In this document: one piece after another, positions 54,986 to 64,000 of the stretch | How the letters are laid out: each line of letters begins with the position of its first letter | How positions within the stretch are numbered: position 1 is the first letter of the stretch | NCBI GenBank assembly: GCA_037318855.1 | Contig: CP134874.1 | Location: 2,170,598 to 2,234,597 of the forward strand | DNA: 64,000 nt | Source: Candidatus Sedimenticola sp. (ex Thyasira tokunagai) | Lineage (GTDB): Bacteria > Pseudomonadota > Gammaproteobacteria > Chromatiales > Chromatiaceae | Reading direction: 5' to 3' | Notes under the pieces: model-generated | The model's database searches: none | What the model saw: only the letters and a program-made list of their open reading frames with translations | Told to the model about the DNA's origin: nothing | Program-made: the position numbers and the translations under genes

Positions 54986-55360
54986 ATGCAAAACAGTCAC
55001 CGGCCTGTATTTCTGAACTTGCTACAGTTCAGATTTCCCATGGCGGCAATTATGTCCGTTGGTCATCGTGTAGCGGGGGTAGTGATGATCCTTGCTGTAC
55101 CCTTCGTAGCCTATCTTCTGAACCTCTCCCTGACGGGCAGTGATGGTTTTATTGAAGCCAAGGCACTGCTTTCCGGTACCTTTATGAAGTTGGTACTGTT
55201 TGTGGTTCTGTGGATGCTCCTTCATCACCTGCTTGCAGGCATTCGCTACCTGCTTATTGATTTCGATATTGGTGTTGAAATAGATACAGCGAGAAAGTCG
55301 GCTGTTGCCGTTATGGTTGCCGCACCGGTTATTGCCGTTCTGCTGGAGATCTTAATATGA
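54986..55360 (+). CDS. sdhC: Succinate dehydrogenase cytochrome b subunit SdhC
   Basis: 124 residues with three membrane helices (for example HRVAGVVMILAVPFVAYLLNL, LVLFVVLWMLLHHLLAGI). Residues SVGHRVAG, and the heme-ligand-containing LLHHLLAGIRYLLIDFD are typical. It anchors the complex and binds quinone/heme in the inner membrane. Its stop overlaps sdhD by 4 bp. A promoter should lie in the 143 bp upstream. Confidence 0.93.
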   Translation: MQNSHRPVFLNLLQFRFPMAAIMSVGHRVAGVVMILAVPFVAYLLNLSLTGSDGFIEAKALLSGTFMKLVLFVVLWMLLHHLLAGIRYLLIDFDIGVEIDTARKSAVAVMVAAPVIAVLLEILI

Positions 55361-55689
55361 GCCGCCAAGCTTCTGGTCTGCGCGCATGGGTCCTACAGCG
55401 GGTCACCGCCGTCTATCTCGGCATCTATATCATCTATCTCTTCACCTACCTGGCATTTTCGGGCCCCGACTCCTATGAAACATGGCGCGCCTACCTAGCC
55501 CATCCGGTTGCGGCAGCAGCCATGCAGCTTTTCTTTGTAGCCCTGCTGATCCACTCCTGGGTCGGTATCCGGGATGTGCTTATCGACTACGTTCCCCTCT
55601 TTATCGCCAGGGTGGTGCTTTTGACCCTGTTCGGTACCGGTCTGGTGGCGTGCGGGTTATTCATCGCCAGAACACTTTTTCTTGCCTAA
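55357..55689 (+). CDS. sdhD: Succinate dehydrogenase membrane anchor SdhD
   Basis: 110 residues with three hydrophobic helices (LQRVTAVYLGIYIIYLFTYL, MQLFFVALLIHSWVGIRDV, VLLTLFGTGLVACGLFIA). The segment HSWVGIRDVLIDY is the counterpart of the ligand/quinone region. It overlaps sdhC at its start and sdhA follows 24 bp later, giving a standard sdhCDAB order. Confidence 0.92.
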   Translation: MSRQASGLRAWVLQRVTAVYLGIYIIYLFTYLAFSGPDSYETWRAYLAHPVAAAAMQLFFVALLIHSWVGIRDVLIDYVPLFIARVVLLTLFGTGLVACGLFIARTLFLA

Positions 55690-55713
55690 AGCCTTATTGA
55701 TTAAAGGTCTACC

Positions 55714-57477
55714 ATGACGTTAGCCAGAAGACATTTTGATGCTCTGATTCTCGGAGCGGGAGGGGCGGGCCTGAATGCAGCCCTGCAACTTGCCAATGCC
55801 AATCTGCGGGTTGCAGTAGTCTCCAAGGTTTTTCCGACGCGCTCACATACGGTGGCGGCCCAGGGCGGAGTTAATGCCGCATTGGCCAACGTGGTGCCTG
55901 ATAACTGGCACTGGCATATGTTTGATACCGTCAAAGGATCTGACTACCTGGGTGATCAGGATGCCATTGAATTCATGTGTCGTGAGGCGATCCCCACGGT
56001 CTATGAGTTAGAGCACAATGGTGTCCCTTTCTCACGACTGGACAACGGCAGAATTTATCAGCGCGCCTTTGGTGGTCAGAGCCAAAACTTTGGAGGTGCC
56101 CAAGCTGCTCGCACTTGTGCCGCCGCCGACCGTACCGGCCACGCTATACTCCACACGCTCTATCAGCAGAATATTCGTGCCCGCACTCACTTTTTCGATG
56201 AGTATTTTGGCGTCGATCTGATTCGTGATGATGAGGGCGCGATTCTCGGCGCCTTGGTGCTGGAGATCGAAACCGGCGAGCCGCTTCTGATTGAAGCGAA
56301 GACGACACTGCTCGCCACCGGTGGTTGCGGTCAGGTCTTCCGCACCACTTCCAATGCACATATTAATACCGGCGACGGTATGGCGATGGCGCTTCGCGCC
56401 GGGGTGCCGTTGATGGATATGGAGTTCTTCCAGTTCCATCCCACCGGTATTGCAGGTAAGGGCATGCTGATCACTGAAGGGGTGAGAGGGGAAGGCGGCT
56501 ACCTGGTTAATAAAGATGGCGAGCGTTTTATGGAACGCTACGCACCTAATGCCAAGGACCTGGCAAGCCGCGATGTGGTGGCCCGTGCCATTGTTACCGA
56601 GGTGAAGGAGGGGCGTGGTTGCGGTCCCAACGCAGATCACGTGATGCTGAAGGTGGATCACCTCGGTGAAGAGATCGTTAGTAAACGGCTGCCGGGTATA
56701 CGCGATAGCGCAAAGATTTTTGCCGGTGTTGATCCGGTGGTTGAACCGATTCCGGTATTTCCCACCGCACACTACGTGATGGGGGGTATTCCAACGGATC
56801 GTCTTGGACGGGTGGTGGTGCCTCTGCAACACGGTCCGGAAGAGGTGGTTCCCGGACTCTACGCCGCAGGTGAATGTGCCTGTGTATCGGTTCATGGTGC
56901 CAACCGCCTGGGTGGTAACTCACTGCTGGATATTCTGGTGTTTGGCCGAGCCGCCGGACAGGACATCATTGAGTACATCAAAGAAAATCCCAATCACCGG
57001 CCGATGAATGAAGCGAGTGTCGAAAGCGCAATGTCTCGTTTGAGTCGCTGGGATCAAAAGGGTGAGGGCATTACGGTACGTGAGTTGCGGGATGAGTTCC
57101 GTAAGGTGATGGAGGATCACGCAGGTGTTTTCCGTACCGATGAGATTATGGTTGAAGGGGTAGAGCGCGTTAAATCGGTCAGGGAAAAACTGAAAGATGT
57201 GCGTCTCACCGACCACAGCAGTGTTTTCAACACCGCCCGCGCAGAAGCCCTCGAGCTGGAGAATCTGATCGATGTTGGTATGGCCATCGCACTCTCGGCA
57301 TTGGAACGGAAAGAGAGTCGGGGTGCCCACTCGAGACCGGATTACCCGGATCGTGATGACAAAAACTGGATGAAGCACAGCCTCTACTTCCAGGATGAAG
57401 ACAGGATGGACTACAAGCCGGTTCACACCAAACCGTTGACCGTTGAAACCTTCCCACCGAAAGAGCGCGTCTACTGA
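55714..57477 (+). CDS. sdhA: Succinate dehydrogenase flavoprotein SdhA
   Basis: 587 residues. FAD motif ALILGAGGAGLNAALQLA (about 10-27), substrate region FPTRSHTVAAQGGVNAA (about 46-62; the histidine in RSHT carries covalent FAD), catalytic HPTG and RGEGG segments, and SVHGANRLGGNSLLD near residue 392. It oxidises succinate to fumarate. It is joined to sdhB 10 bp downstream. Confidence 0.96.
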   Translation: MTLARRHFDALILGAGGAGLNAALQLANANLRVAVVSKVFPTRSHTVAAQGGVNAALANVVPDNWHWHMFDTVKGSDYLGDQDAIEFMCREAIPTVYELEHNGVPFSRLDNGRIYQRAFGGQSQNFGGAQAARTCAAADRTGHAILHTLYQQNIRARTHFFDEYFGVDLIRDDEGAILGALVLEIETGEPLLIEAKTTLLATGGCGQVFRTTSNAHINTGDGMAMALRAGVPLMDMEFFQFHPTGIAGKGMLITEGVRGEGGYLVNKDGERFMERYAPNAKDLASRDVVARAIVTEVKEGRGCGPNADHVMLKVDHLGEEIVSKRLPGIRDSAKIFAGVDPVVEPIPVFPTAHYVMGGIPTDRLGRVVVPLQHGPEEVVPGLYAAGECACVSVHGANRLGGNSLLDILVFGRAAGQDIIEYIKENPNHRPMNEASVESAMSRLSRWDQKGEGITVRELRDEFRKVMEDHAGVFRTDEIMVEGVERVKSVREKLKDVRLTDHSSVFNTARAEALELENLIDVGMAIALSALERKESRGAHSRPDYPDRDDKNWMKHSLYFQDEDRMDYKPVHTKPLTVETFPPKERVY

Positions 57478-57487
57478 GACCTGGCCA

Positions 57488-58180
57488 ATGAAATTTATCA
57501 TCTATCGCTATAACCCGGATGTCGATACCGCTCCCTGGATGCAGGAGTTCGAGGTGGAGGCGACCCAAGGCATGATGCTGCGGGATGCCCTGCTGGAGAT
57601 TAAACGTCAGGATGAGTCATTTAGCTTCCGCCACTCATGTGGTGAAGGGGTTTGCGGCTCAGATGGTCTTAATGTCAACGGTACCAATCTGCTCGGCTGC
57701 ATTACTCAGGTGGCTGACCTGAAAGAGCCAATCACTGTCCGCCCACTGCCGGGCCGTCCGGTAGTACGTGATCTGGTCGTCGATATGAGCCAGTTTTACC
57801 AACAGTATCGGGCAGTTAAGCCCTACCTGATTCGGAAAGATCCGCTGCCGGAGCAGGAGGTACTGCAGTCACCTGAGGAGCGCGATAAGCTGGATGGACT
57901 CTATGAGTGCATTATGTGTGGTTGCTGCTCCACTTCCTGCCCCTCTTTCTGGTGGAATCCTGAGAAATTTCACGGCCCGCAGGCGCTGCTGCAGGCGTGG
58001 CGATTCCTTGCCGACAGTCGTGATCAGGCAACGGATGAGCGCCTTGATGCCCTTGAAGGGCCCTATAAACTTTTCCGCTGCCACACCATCATGAACTGTG
58101 TAGCCGTCTGCCCCAAACAACTCAATCCCACCAAAGCGATTGGGCATATCAAGGAGTTGATGTTCAAGCACTCGATATGA
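57488..58180 (+). CDS. sdhB: Succinate dehydrogenase iron-sulfur protein SdhB
   Basis: 230 residues from the ATG at 57488, which follows the sdhA stop by 10 bases. The [2Fe-2S] site CGEGVCGSDGLNVNG (about 57-71), the [4Fe-4S]/[3Fe-4S] ferredoxin site CIMCGCCSTSCPSF (about 142-155) and CHTIMNCVAVCPKQLNP (about 199-215) are all intact. It passes electrons from SdhA to quinone. Stop overlaps the sdhE start. Confidence 0.95.
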   Translation: MKFIIYRYNPDVDTAPWMQEFEVEATQGMMLRDALLEIKRQDESFSFRHSCGEGVCGSDGLNVNGTNLLGCITQVADLKEPITVRPLPGRPVVRDLVVDMSQFYQQYRAVKPYLIRKDPLPEQEVLQSPEERDKLDGLYECIMCGCCSTSCPSFWWNPEKFHGPQALLQAWRFLADSRDQATDERLDALEGPYKLFRCHTIMNCVAVCPKQLNPTKAIGHIKELMFKHSI

Positions 58181-58449
58181 TGGTGGAAGATAGACAGCCT
58201 CCCAGTATTGAGCGGCTCCAGTGGCAGTGTCGGCGAGGCATGCTTGAGCTCGACTATCTGTTGCGTGACTTTCTTGATCAGGTCTACCCTGAGCTGAGCA
58301 AGAGTGAACAGTTGCTGTTCGTTCGGATGCTCGACTTTGAAGATCGGCAGCTACTTGCATGGCTGGTGGGTGACAGCCAGCCCGAAGAGCCTGCTGTGGC
58401 AGAGATGATTGAAAAGATGCAGATGGTTTATCAGCGCCCGCCAAAATAG
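58177..58449 (+). CDS. sdhE: FAD assembly factor SdhE
   Basis: 90 residues; overlaps the sdhB stop with ATGA. The family motif WQCRRGMLELDYLL (about 16-29, RGxxELD) is intact. SdhE helps insert FAD into SdhA. Its normal neighbour ygfX occurs only at 62372, separated by the transposon-like 286-bp element, a pcm gene and an 800-residue membrane enzyme gene, suggesting later insertion between them. Confidence 0.93.
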   Translation: MMVEDRQPPSIERLQWQCRRGMLELDYLLRDFLDQVYPELSKSEQLLFVRMLDFEDRQLLAWLVGDSQPEEPAVAEMIEKMQMVYQRPPK

Positions 58450-58481
58450 AGGTAGGCCATGGTGATGTCAATTCAGCCACT

Positions 58482-58676
58482 TCAGGGCGATTTCGGCGAG
58501 TCGTCCTTGCCGGACATAAGGAAGTAGGCACCCGCCGCTGCCAGGGCAATCCACAGTCCCATGGATGCCGCCCCCAGCATCTCCCAGAGGGCACCGATAT
58601 TCAGCAAGAGTATCAGTGCCACGCCCAGTAGGACATTGCCCAACACGAAACTGCGGCTTTTTTCATTGTCGTTCAT
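58482..58676 (-). CDS. Small membrane protein, 64 aa
   Basis: A 64-residue open frame from ATG 58676 (MNDNEKSRSFVLG). Two hydrophobic helices (FVLGNVLLGVALILLLNIGAL and MGLWIALAAAGAYFLMSG) with a lysine-aspartate-rich tail. Predicted membrane protein with no recognised family. It lies opposite and just downstream of sdhE. A longer start at 58742 has no support. Confidence 0.5.
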   Translation of the reverse strand: MNDNEKSRSFVLGNVLLGVALILLLNIGALWEMLGAASMGLWIALAAAGAYFLMSGKDDSPKSP

Positions 58677-58754
58677 GATCAGTAAATAAAGGGTGAATTC
58701 AGAATGGGCATGAGGGTAGCATTTCCACCCATCCCGCTCCACTCACCACATAAT

Positions 58755-59040
58755 CCCAGAATCCTCAGTTGATCGCCCCATTCTACGGGCAAGGCGTTGA
58801 CTTTAATTGCATTGACCGCGATTGCCTATTTCACTCTCCGGGTGAATTACGCTACAAGGCGGATAGCGCACTTGGTTTGGCGCATTACTGCGTTACAACT
58901 CCTTGGAATAGGCAGAAAATTGCTCCTGCATTTTCTGCATACCGTCCATCCATGGACATAAACAACTATGACCCGTCGTTGTGCCTTGTACTGCACCAAC
59001 CCAAGTGCACTCTCCACCCTGTCCAACTGAGGATTCTAGG
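58755..59040. mobile_element. 286-bp MITE with 5-bp target duplication
   Basis: CCCAGAATCCTCAGTTG (58755-58771) and CAACTGAGGATTCTAGG (59024-59040) are inverted repeats with 16 of 17 matching. ATAAT flanks both sides (58750-58754 and 59041-59045). No transposase lies inside; an open frame of about 90 residues across it has no recognisable sequence. A non-autonomous element, mobilised by a transposase elsewhere in the genome. Confidence 0.8.
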
Positions 59041-59122
59041 ATAATTGATCTACTGGAATGAATTCCGTCTCACGGACAGCCAAACTTTGGCCATACTTGC
59101 CAGTATGGACAGGAGGTTGATC

Positions 59123-59839
59123 ATGCCGACAAAATCACTCATACCGCTTATCTGCACGTTATTGCTATTTAGTACGACGCTGCCTGCCGATGACTATCTG
59201 CAACAACGCCAAGCGCTGATGGCAGAGATACAGCAGGATGCGACAGGATTACGGGATGGAAAATTTTCAGCCAGGACCATGAGCGCCATGGGGCGGGTGC
59301 CACGCCACGAGTTTGTCTCCGCACGCCTGCGCAACAAAGCCTATAAAAACCGCCCGCTATCCATTGGTCACGGACAGACCATATCACAGCCCTTCATCGT
59401 CGCCCTGATGACCGATCTGCTGGCGATATCACCTGGAGACAAGGTGTTTGAGCTGGGCACGGGTTCCGGCTATCAAGCCGCCGTGTTGGCCGAGCTGGGG
59501 GCCGATGTTTACAGCATGGAGATTGTCGAATCCTTGGGTCTGGCTGCGGCACAGCGCCTAAAGCGCCTCAACTACACCAATGTCAGGGTAGAGGTGGCCG
59601 ATGGCTACCACGGCTGGCCCGATGCAGCCCCCTTCGATGCCATCATTGTCACCGCCGCAGGCGACCACATCCCTACTCCACTGATACAGCAGCTGAAACC
59701 CGGGGGACGCATGGTCCTGCCGGTCGGTGGCCGTTACTTGGTACAGCAACTGATACTGGTGACACGTAGCGAAGACGGCATGCTGCTCACACAGAACATC
59801 CTGCCGGTGGCCTTTGTGCCACTTACCGGCAACCATTGA
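59123..59839 (+). CDS. Exported protein-L-isoaspartate O-methyltransferase family protein
   Basis: 238 residues from the ATG at 59123 after AGGAGG. A hydrophobic N-terminus (TKSLIPLICTLLLFSTTLPA, residues 3-22) suggests a signal peptide. The Pcm pattern follows: RVPRHEFVSARLRNKAYKNR, ISQPFIVALMTDLL, and the SAM motif VFELGTGSGYQAAVLAELG (about 113-131), VADGYHGW, PFDAIIVTAAGDHIP. It repairs damaged aspartyl residues or methylates an envelope substrate. It lies next to a membrane enzyme gene sharing 3 bases of overlap. Confidence 0.82.
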   Translation: MPTKSLIPLICTLLLFSTTLPADDYLQQRQALMAEIQQDATGLRDGKFSARTMSAMGRVPRHEFVSARLRNKAYKNRPLSIGHGQTISQPFIVALMTDLLAISPGDKVFELGTGSGYQAAVLAELGADVYSMEIVESLGLAAAQRLKRLNYTNVRVEVADGYHGWPDAAPFDAIIVTAAGDHIPTPLIQQLKPGGRMVLPVGGRYLVQQLILVTRSEDGMLLTQNILPVAFVPLTGNH

Positions 59840-62241
59840 TGACAGCAGTGAATCAGCGGCTCCCGCCCTGGTTTGCCATCGGCCTGCTGTCCGCCGGCGC
59901 CCTGGCCTATGAGGTGCTGCTCATGCGCCTCTTTTCACAGATCCACTGGCACAGTCTGGTAGGGCTGATCATCAGCCTGGCATTATTGGGTTATGGCGCC
60001 AGCGGCACCTTTATCACCCTGTTGCGGCAACGATTACTCGCACATTATGAGCATTTTTTTGTGCTTAATGCCTTGCTCTTTGGCATCGGCGGCATCTTGG
60101 CATTTTACCTCGCCTCACGCCTACCCCTCAACCCTATGGCAATGGCCTGGGATGGCCGCCAGCTGCTCCACTTCATTGCCATCTATCTGCTACTGAGCCT
60201 GCCCTTCTTTGCGGTCGCCAATGCTATTGGCATTACCCTGTGGCGCTTTCCCGGCCAGATCAACCGGGTCTATGCCGCCGATCTGCTGGGGGCTGGCTTG
60301 GGTGCTGCACTGGTGCTTGCCCTGCTGTTCATCTTGACCCCATCAGACGCCCTGCACGGGGTAGCCCTGACCGGGCTGCTGGCTGCCATAACGACGCAGG
60401 GTATTACGCACAAACAGCGCTTGGCGTTGGCACTCGTAGCAGCACTCGGGCTCAGCCTGCTACCCAGTCAATGGCTGCAGGCACCAACGGCCGACTATAA
60501 GGCTTTAGCACAGTCGCTGGCAGTCAAGGGAGCAAAAGTAACCGCACAGCAGAGCAATCCACTTGGGGTGATCACCCTTGTAGAAAGCCCTGAAGCCCCC
60601 TTTCGTCACGCGCCGGGACTCAGCCTGATCACCCCCACCTTGCCCCCTGAACAGACAGCACTGTTTGTCGATGGCGAGGTGATGGGTGTCCAGTATCGCC
60701 TATCTTCGAATACCGCCCATCTCGACTATCTGATATCGGCCTTGGGTTATGCGCTATTGGAGAAGCCCCGTGTACTGCTGGCCGGGGCACACGATGGTTC
60801 GGCAGTGGCTCAGGCATTGGCAGCGGGTGCCACACAGGTCCATGTGGTAGAGGCCAATCCACTGCTGGCCGAACTATTGGCAGACGAGCTGACGTCACAA
60901 CCAGTGGTCATACACCCGGTGGCATGGCGTCGTTTCCTGCGGGAAAAGGATGAAGAATACGACCTGATCCAGCTGTCATTGGGTGATGCGTTGGGTGGGA
61001 TAGCCGGCCTACAGGCGCAGCAGGAGAATTACCGTTACACGGTAGAGGCCTTTCGTGATGTCTGGCGACACCTGACCGAGCGGGGAGTGATCAGTATTAC
61101 CCGTGGTCTACAGATGCCGCCAAGAGGCAGCCTGAAACTGATCTCGACCGTGACGGCAGCGCTACGGCAGGAGGGGGTGGTAGCACCCGAGCTGCACTTG
61201 GCATTGGTGCGCAGTTGGAACACGGTCAGCCTGCTGCTTGCGCGCACACCGCTGTCTGCACAGCAGCGACAGGCCATTCGCCACTTCAGCCAACAGCGCA
61301 TGTTCGATCTGGTCTATCTGGCGGATATCAGGCCTGAAGAACTGAACCGCTATCACAAGCTTGCACGCCCCAGCGTTTACGAGGGCGTGGCCACCCTGTT
61401 GACAGCACAGGCCCCGCAACACATGGAGACCCATCCCTTCATCATTGCCCCCGCCACGGATGATCGCCCCTATTTCAACCGTTTCACCCGCTTGAGTGAG
61501 CTTATCGGCCTGCTGCAACGGCCCGGTCGTGCGGGCCTGGCCCAAATCGACTGGGGCTATTTCATGCTGCTCACCGCCTTGCTCATCGCCCTGCTGAGCA
61601 GCATAGTACTCATCTTGCTGCCGCTTTGGTGGCGGCGGCAAGATAGCCCGACCAGAAACCGACGATGCCGTGGAGTGGTCCTCTACTTCGGCGCCATTGG
61701 CCTCGCCTTCCTATTTATTGAGATCGCCTTCATCCAGCGTTTCCAGCTCTTTCTGGGCGCCCCCATCTATGCGGTTGCGGTGGTACTGGGCGGTTTTCTG
61801 CTCGCGGCGGCTGCGGGCAGTAAGATTTCACACAGACTGGCCTGCCGATATGGCACCTCCCTGACATTGACTGCTGCCATCTGCCTGATTGCACTCATCA
61901 CCATCGTCTATCTGTATTGGCTGCCCGCACTGTTTGCCTGGCCGGGGCCGCTGCCCATAGAGGCCCGCACTGCCATCTGCCTCATACTGATCGCACCCCT
62001 CGGCATGGCCATGGGCATGCCCTTCCCCCTGGGGCTATCATCCCTGGGGGACACTGCCCCACAGCTGATTCCCTGGGCCTGGGGCATCAACGGTTGCGCC
62101 TCGGTGATCAGCGCACTGCTGGCCCCGTTGCTGGCCATGGAGATCGGCTTTAGTGGTGTGATCCTGCTCGCCACCTTGTTCTATTTTCTAGCGCTGGCCG
62201 CCAGCCGCCTTGACTGCGAATCAAAGACTTTAGTAGGTTGA
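59839..62241 (+). CDS. Fused membrane/spermidine-synthase-like protein
   Basis: 800 residues. About ten hydrophobic helices in two groups (residues 12-210 and 570-790) surround a soluble domain (about 215-560) with spermidine-synthase-like features: LLAGAHDGSAVAQALAAGATQVHVVEANP and EYDLIQLSLGDA. The family is annotated as fused MFS/spermidine synthase-like. The pairing residues for decarboxy-SAM binding cannot be checked here. Its start overlaps the pcm stop, so the two are co-translated. Confidence 0.75.
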   Translation: MTAVNQRLPPWFAIGLLSAGALAYEVLLMRLFSQIHWHSLVGLIISLALLGYGASGTFITLLRQRLLAHYEHFFVLNALLFGIGGILAFYLASRLPLNPMAMAWDGRQLLHFIAIYLLLSLPFFAVANAIGITLWRFPGQINRVYAADLLGAGLGAALVLALLFILTPSDALHGVALTGLLAAITTQGITHKQRLALALVAALGLSLLPSQWLQAPTADYKALAQSLAVKGAKVTAQQSNPLGVITLVESPEAPFRHAPGLSLITPTLPPEQTALFVDGEVMGVQYRLSSNTAHLDYLISALGYALLEKPRVLLAGAHDGSAVAQALAAGATQVHVVEANPLLAELLADELTSQPVVIHPVAWRRFLREKDEEYDLIQLSLGDALGGIAGLQAQQENYRYTVEAFRDVWRHLTERGVISITRGLQMPPRGSLKLISTVTAALRQEGVVAPELHLALVRSWNTVSLLLARTPLSAQQRQAIRHFSQQRMFDLVYLADIRPEELNRYHKLARPSVYEGVATLLTAQAPQHMETHPFIIAPATDDRPYFNRFTRLSELIGLLQRPGRAGLAQIDWGYFMLLTALLIALLSSIVLILLPLWWRRQDSPTRNRRCRGVVLYFGAIGLAFLFIEIAFIQRFQLFLGAPIYAVAVVLGGFLLAAAAGSKISHRLACRYGTSLTLTAAICLIALITIVYLYWLPALFAWPGPLPIEARTAICLILIAPLGMAMGMPFPLGLSSLGDTAPQLIPWAWGINGCASVISALLAPLLAMEIGFSGVILLATLFYFLALAASRLDCESKTLVG

Positions 62242-62371
62242 GGGTCAATGCACGGCCTGACGGTGGTTCTGAGTCTAAGTCGGTGCTATTCGGGCACTTA
62301 GTATATTTAGCTAAGTTCAACGGTTATCATCACTTCCAACTACCGACGTTTTTTAAATCACAAGGAAAGTG

Positions 62372-62824
62372 ATGCATCACTCCTACTCACCGCTCCGCGT
62401 TGAAATCTTACCGTCACCAACGCTGGTGATGTTTATCCACTCTCTCCACGGTGCGGTTTTTATCTTTTGCCTCTTCCTTCCTTTGCCGATTGGGGTAATA
62501 GGTGTCAGCTTACTGATGGTCATCACAAGCTGGGTTGTTGCCGCTCGAAGGTATATTGTGTGTGTTGGAGATGCGGGTATAACTACAGTTGAGTGGCAGT
62601 GTGATAGTGGCTGGTCACTGCTGGAGGGTGATAGTCAAGCGCAGCAGGTGGAGCTGCTCGAAGGAACTTTTGTCTCTACCTGGATGATTATTCTCAGGTT
62701 CAGATTGGGCCGTTTCAGAGAGCGGTATTTGATTCTTCTATCGGATAATACCGATGCTGATGAGGTGCGCCGGTTACGGATTCGTTTACGCAATTATCCA
62801 GGGGAGGCTCTAAACAAGTCATAA
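62372..62824 (+). CDS. YgfX family inner-membrane protein
   Basis: 150 residues from the ATG at 62372 after AAGGAAAG. A pair of membrane helices (MFIHSLHGAVFIFCLFLPLP, IGVIGVSLLMVITSWVVAA) precedes a soluble beta-rich tail (SGWSLLEGDSQ, LRFRLGRFRERYLILLSDN). This is the DUF1434/YgfX pattern, and YgfX is normally next to sdhE. nadB follows in the opposite direction. Toxin-like activity is reported for CptA/YgfX; that is uncertain here. Confidence 0.72.
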   Translation: MHHSYSPLRVEILPSPTLVMFIHSLHGAVFIFCLFLPLPIGVIGVSLLMVITSWVVAARRYIVCVGDAGITTVEWQCDSGWSLLEGDSQAQQVELLEGTFVSTWMIILRFRLGRFRERYLILLSDNTDADEVRRLRIRLRNYPGEALNKS

Positions 62825-62842
62825 ACGATTGTTTGGGCTCAA

Positions 62843-64000
62843 CTACCTACCATCGTTCTTGGATGCCTTGGGGTGATAGTTGTCCGGCATAAGAATAGTG
62901 GGGCTGCGCTGATATCTGTCGTCACGCTTGGGGAAATCGAGTGTAAAGTGTAGTCCCCGGCTCTCTTTTCTGCTCTGAGCAGAGCGCACGATGAGGCTGG
63001 CAACTTCCACCAGGTTACGCAGTTCCAGTAGATCATTGGTGACGCGGAAGTTGCTGTAGTACTCCCTGATCTCCTGCTGAAGCAAGTTGATACGGCGCCT
63101 GGCCCGTTCCAACCGTTTGTTTGTGCGGACGATACCGACGTAGTCCCACATGAAACGGCGCAGTTCATCCCAGTTGTGGGCTACCACCACCTCCTCATCT
63201 GAATCGGTTACCCGGCTCTCATCCCAGGCACTTACTTCAGGAGGATTTGGTGTTGATTCAATTTTTTCAGCAATGTCCTGTGCAGCTGCCTGGGCAAAGA
63301 CGAGGCACTCCAATAGAGAGTTACTGGCCATCCGGTTGGCACCGTGAAGGCCGGTGTAGGAGGCTTCTCCAATGGCATAGAGGTTGGGTGTATCGGTTAG
63401 CCCCTGGGCGTCGCTGATGATGCCGCCACAGGTGTAGTGTGCCGCCGGTACTACAGGGATGGGCTCTTGAGTGATGTCGATGCCATACTCTTTGCAGCGG
63501 CGGTGAATGGTGGGGAAATGATCGAGGATGAACTTTTCCGGCTTGTGACTGATATCGAGATAGACACAATCCTCTCCAAGACGTTTCATCTCATGGTCTA
63601 TCGCTCGGGCAACGATATCTCTGGGAGCCAGCTCCGCCCGTTCATCGAAACGAGGCATAAATCGGCTACCATCTGCCAGCAGTAGTTTACCGCCTTCACC
63701 ACGTATCGCTTCGGTGATTAGAAAGGATTTGGCTTCGGGGTGATAGAGGCAGGTCGGGTGAAACTGGATAAACTCCATATTGGCAACCCGGCAGCCGGCA
63801 CGCCAAGCCATGGCGATACCGTCACCGGTGGCGACATCTGGGTTGCTGGTATAGAGATATACTTTGCTTGCGCCGCCGGTAGCGATGACGGTGGCACTTG
63901 CCAGGAACGTCTCAACGTGACTGGACTCGGTATTCAAAATGTAGGCGCCGACACAGCGCCTGTCGCTCCCCAAATTTTTGTTCGCCAGTATCAGGTCGAC
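62843..64000 (-). CDS. nadB: L-aspartate oxidase (5' end outside window)
   Basis: 386 residues of the C-terminal part; the frame is open to 64000 without a start, so the N-terminal FAD domain lies outside. Visible are [85 protein letters not shown] and [14 protein letters not shown], all typical of NadB. It makes iminoaspartate for NAD synthesis. Convergent with ygfX. Confidence 0.94.
   Translation of the reverse strand, partial: VDLILANKNLGSDRRCVGAYILNTESSHVETFLASATVIATGGASKVYLYTSNPDVATGDGIAMAWRAGCRVANMEFIQFHPTCLYHPEAKSFLITEAIRGEGGKLLLADGSRFMPRFDERAELAPRDIVARAIDHEMKRLGEDCVYLDISHKPEKFILDHFPTIHRRCKEYGIDITQEPIPVVPAAHYTCGGIISDAQGLTDTPNLYAIGEASYTGLHGANRMASNSLLECLVFAQAAAQDIAEKIESTPNPPEVSAWDESRVTDSDEEVVVAHNWDELRRFMWDYVGIVRTNKRLERARRRINLLQQEIREYYSNFRVTNDLLELRNLVEVASLIVRSAQSRKESRGLHFTLDFPKRDDRYQRSPTILMPDNYHPKASKNDGR

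Overview
The window is from a gammaproteobacterium. The right third (about 45.5-64 kb) is ordinary chromosome: dksA-gluQ, an sdhCDAB-sdhE operon, recJ, darP, cysZ, and an sdhE/ygfX/nadB neighbourhood pulled apart by an insertion. A CbbY phosphatase points to a Calvin-cycle autotroph, perhaps a sulfur oxidiser related to Chromatiales or marine symbionts; that placement is inference.

The left two thirds look like one end of an integrative and conjugative element (ICE) of the PFGI-1/SPI-7 class. From 2.4 to 19.6 kb the minus strand carries its replication and partition module: ParA, two ParB-type proteins, DUF2857, STY4528 and PFL_4669 family proteins, DUF3158, SSB, topoisomerase III, STY4534 (DUF3577), DUF3275, a DUF6094 methyltransferase and small orphans. 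Two tandem FlhD/FlhC-like regulator pairs stand upstream of parA. The element ends at a 3' fragment of tRNA-Cys (45444-45492), a probable attachment site, followed by an intact tRNA-Leu. Two structures stand out in the module. Five genes have leaders with two mutually exclusive hairpins, one of which hides the Shine-Dalgarno; the stems differ in sequence but keep pairing. The STY4528 gene contains five near-palindromic 25-bp repeats, spaced by whole helical turns and read in two different frames, which looks like an iteron array.

Between parA's module and the attachment site lies cargo on the plus strand: a HEPN protein, then a DNA phosphorothioation defence island (21.1-45.2 kb). It reads: small ribbon-helix-helix-like protein with a palindromic operator, sspB (DUF4007), sspC (ATPase), sspD (DndC-like), sspF, sspG, sspH (Dpt/DndFGH-like restriction), then a second DUF4007-like protein, a 1501-residue ATPase, a phosphorothioation-associated methyltransferase, and a coupled 49-residue ORF. 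There is no cysteine desulfurase, so host IscS would have to supply sulfur.

Two genes of the island are broken by precise insertions. sspC carries a 281-bp, highly structured, ORF-less insert resembling a HEARO/IscB omega-RNA element; its removal restores the reading frame exactly. sspH carries a 1385-bp IS256-family element with a 9-bp target duplication; removing it also restores the frame. The island is therefore probably inactive in this copy unless either insert is lost or bypassed. A separate 286-bp MITE with 5-bp target duplications lies downstream of sdhE. The left edge holds two overlapping unrecognised genes, the second cut by the window end.
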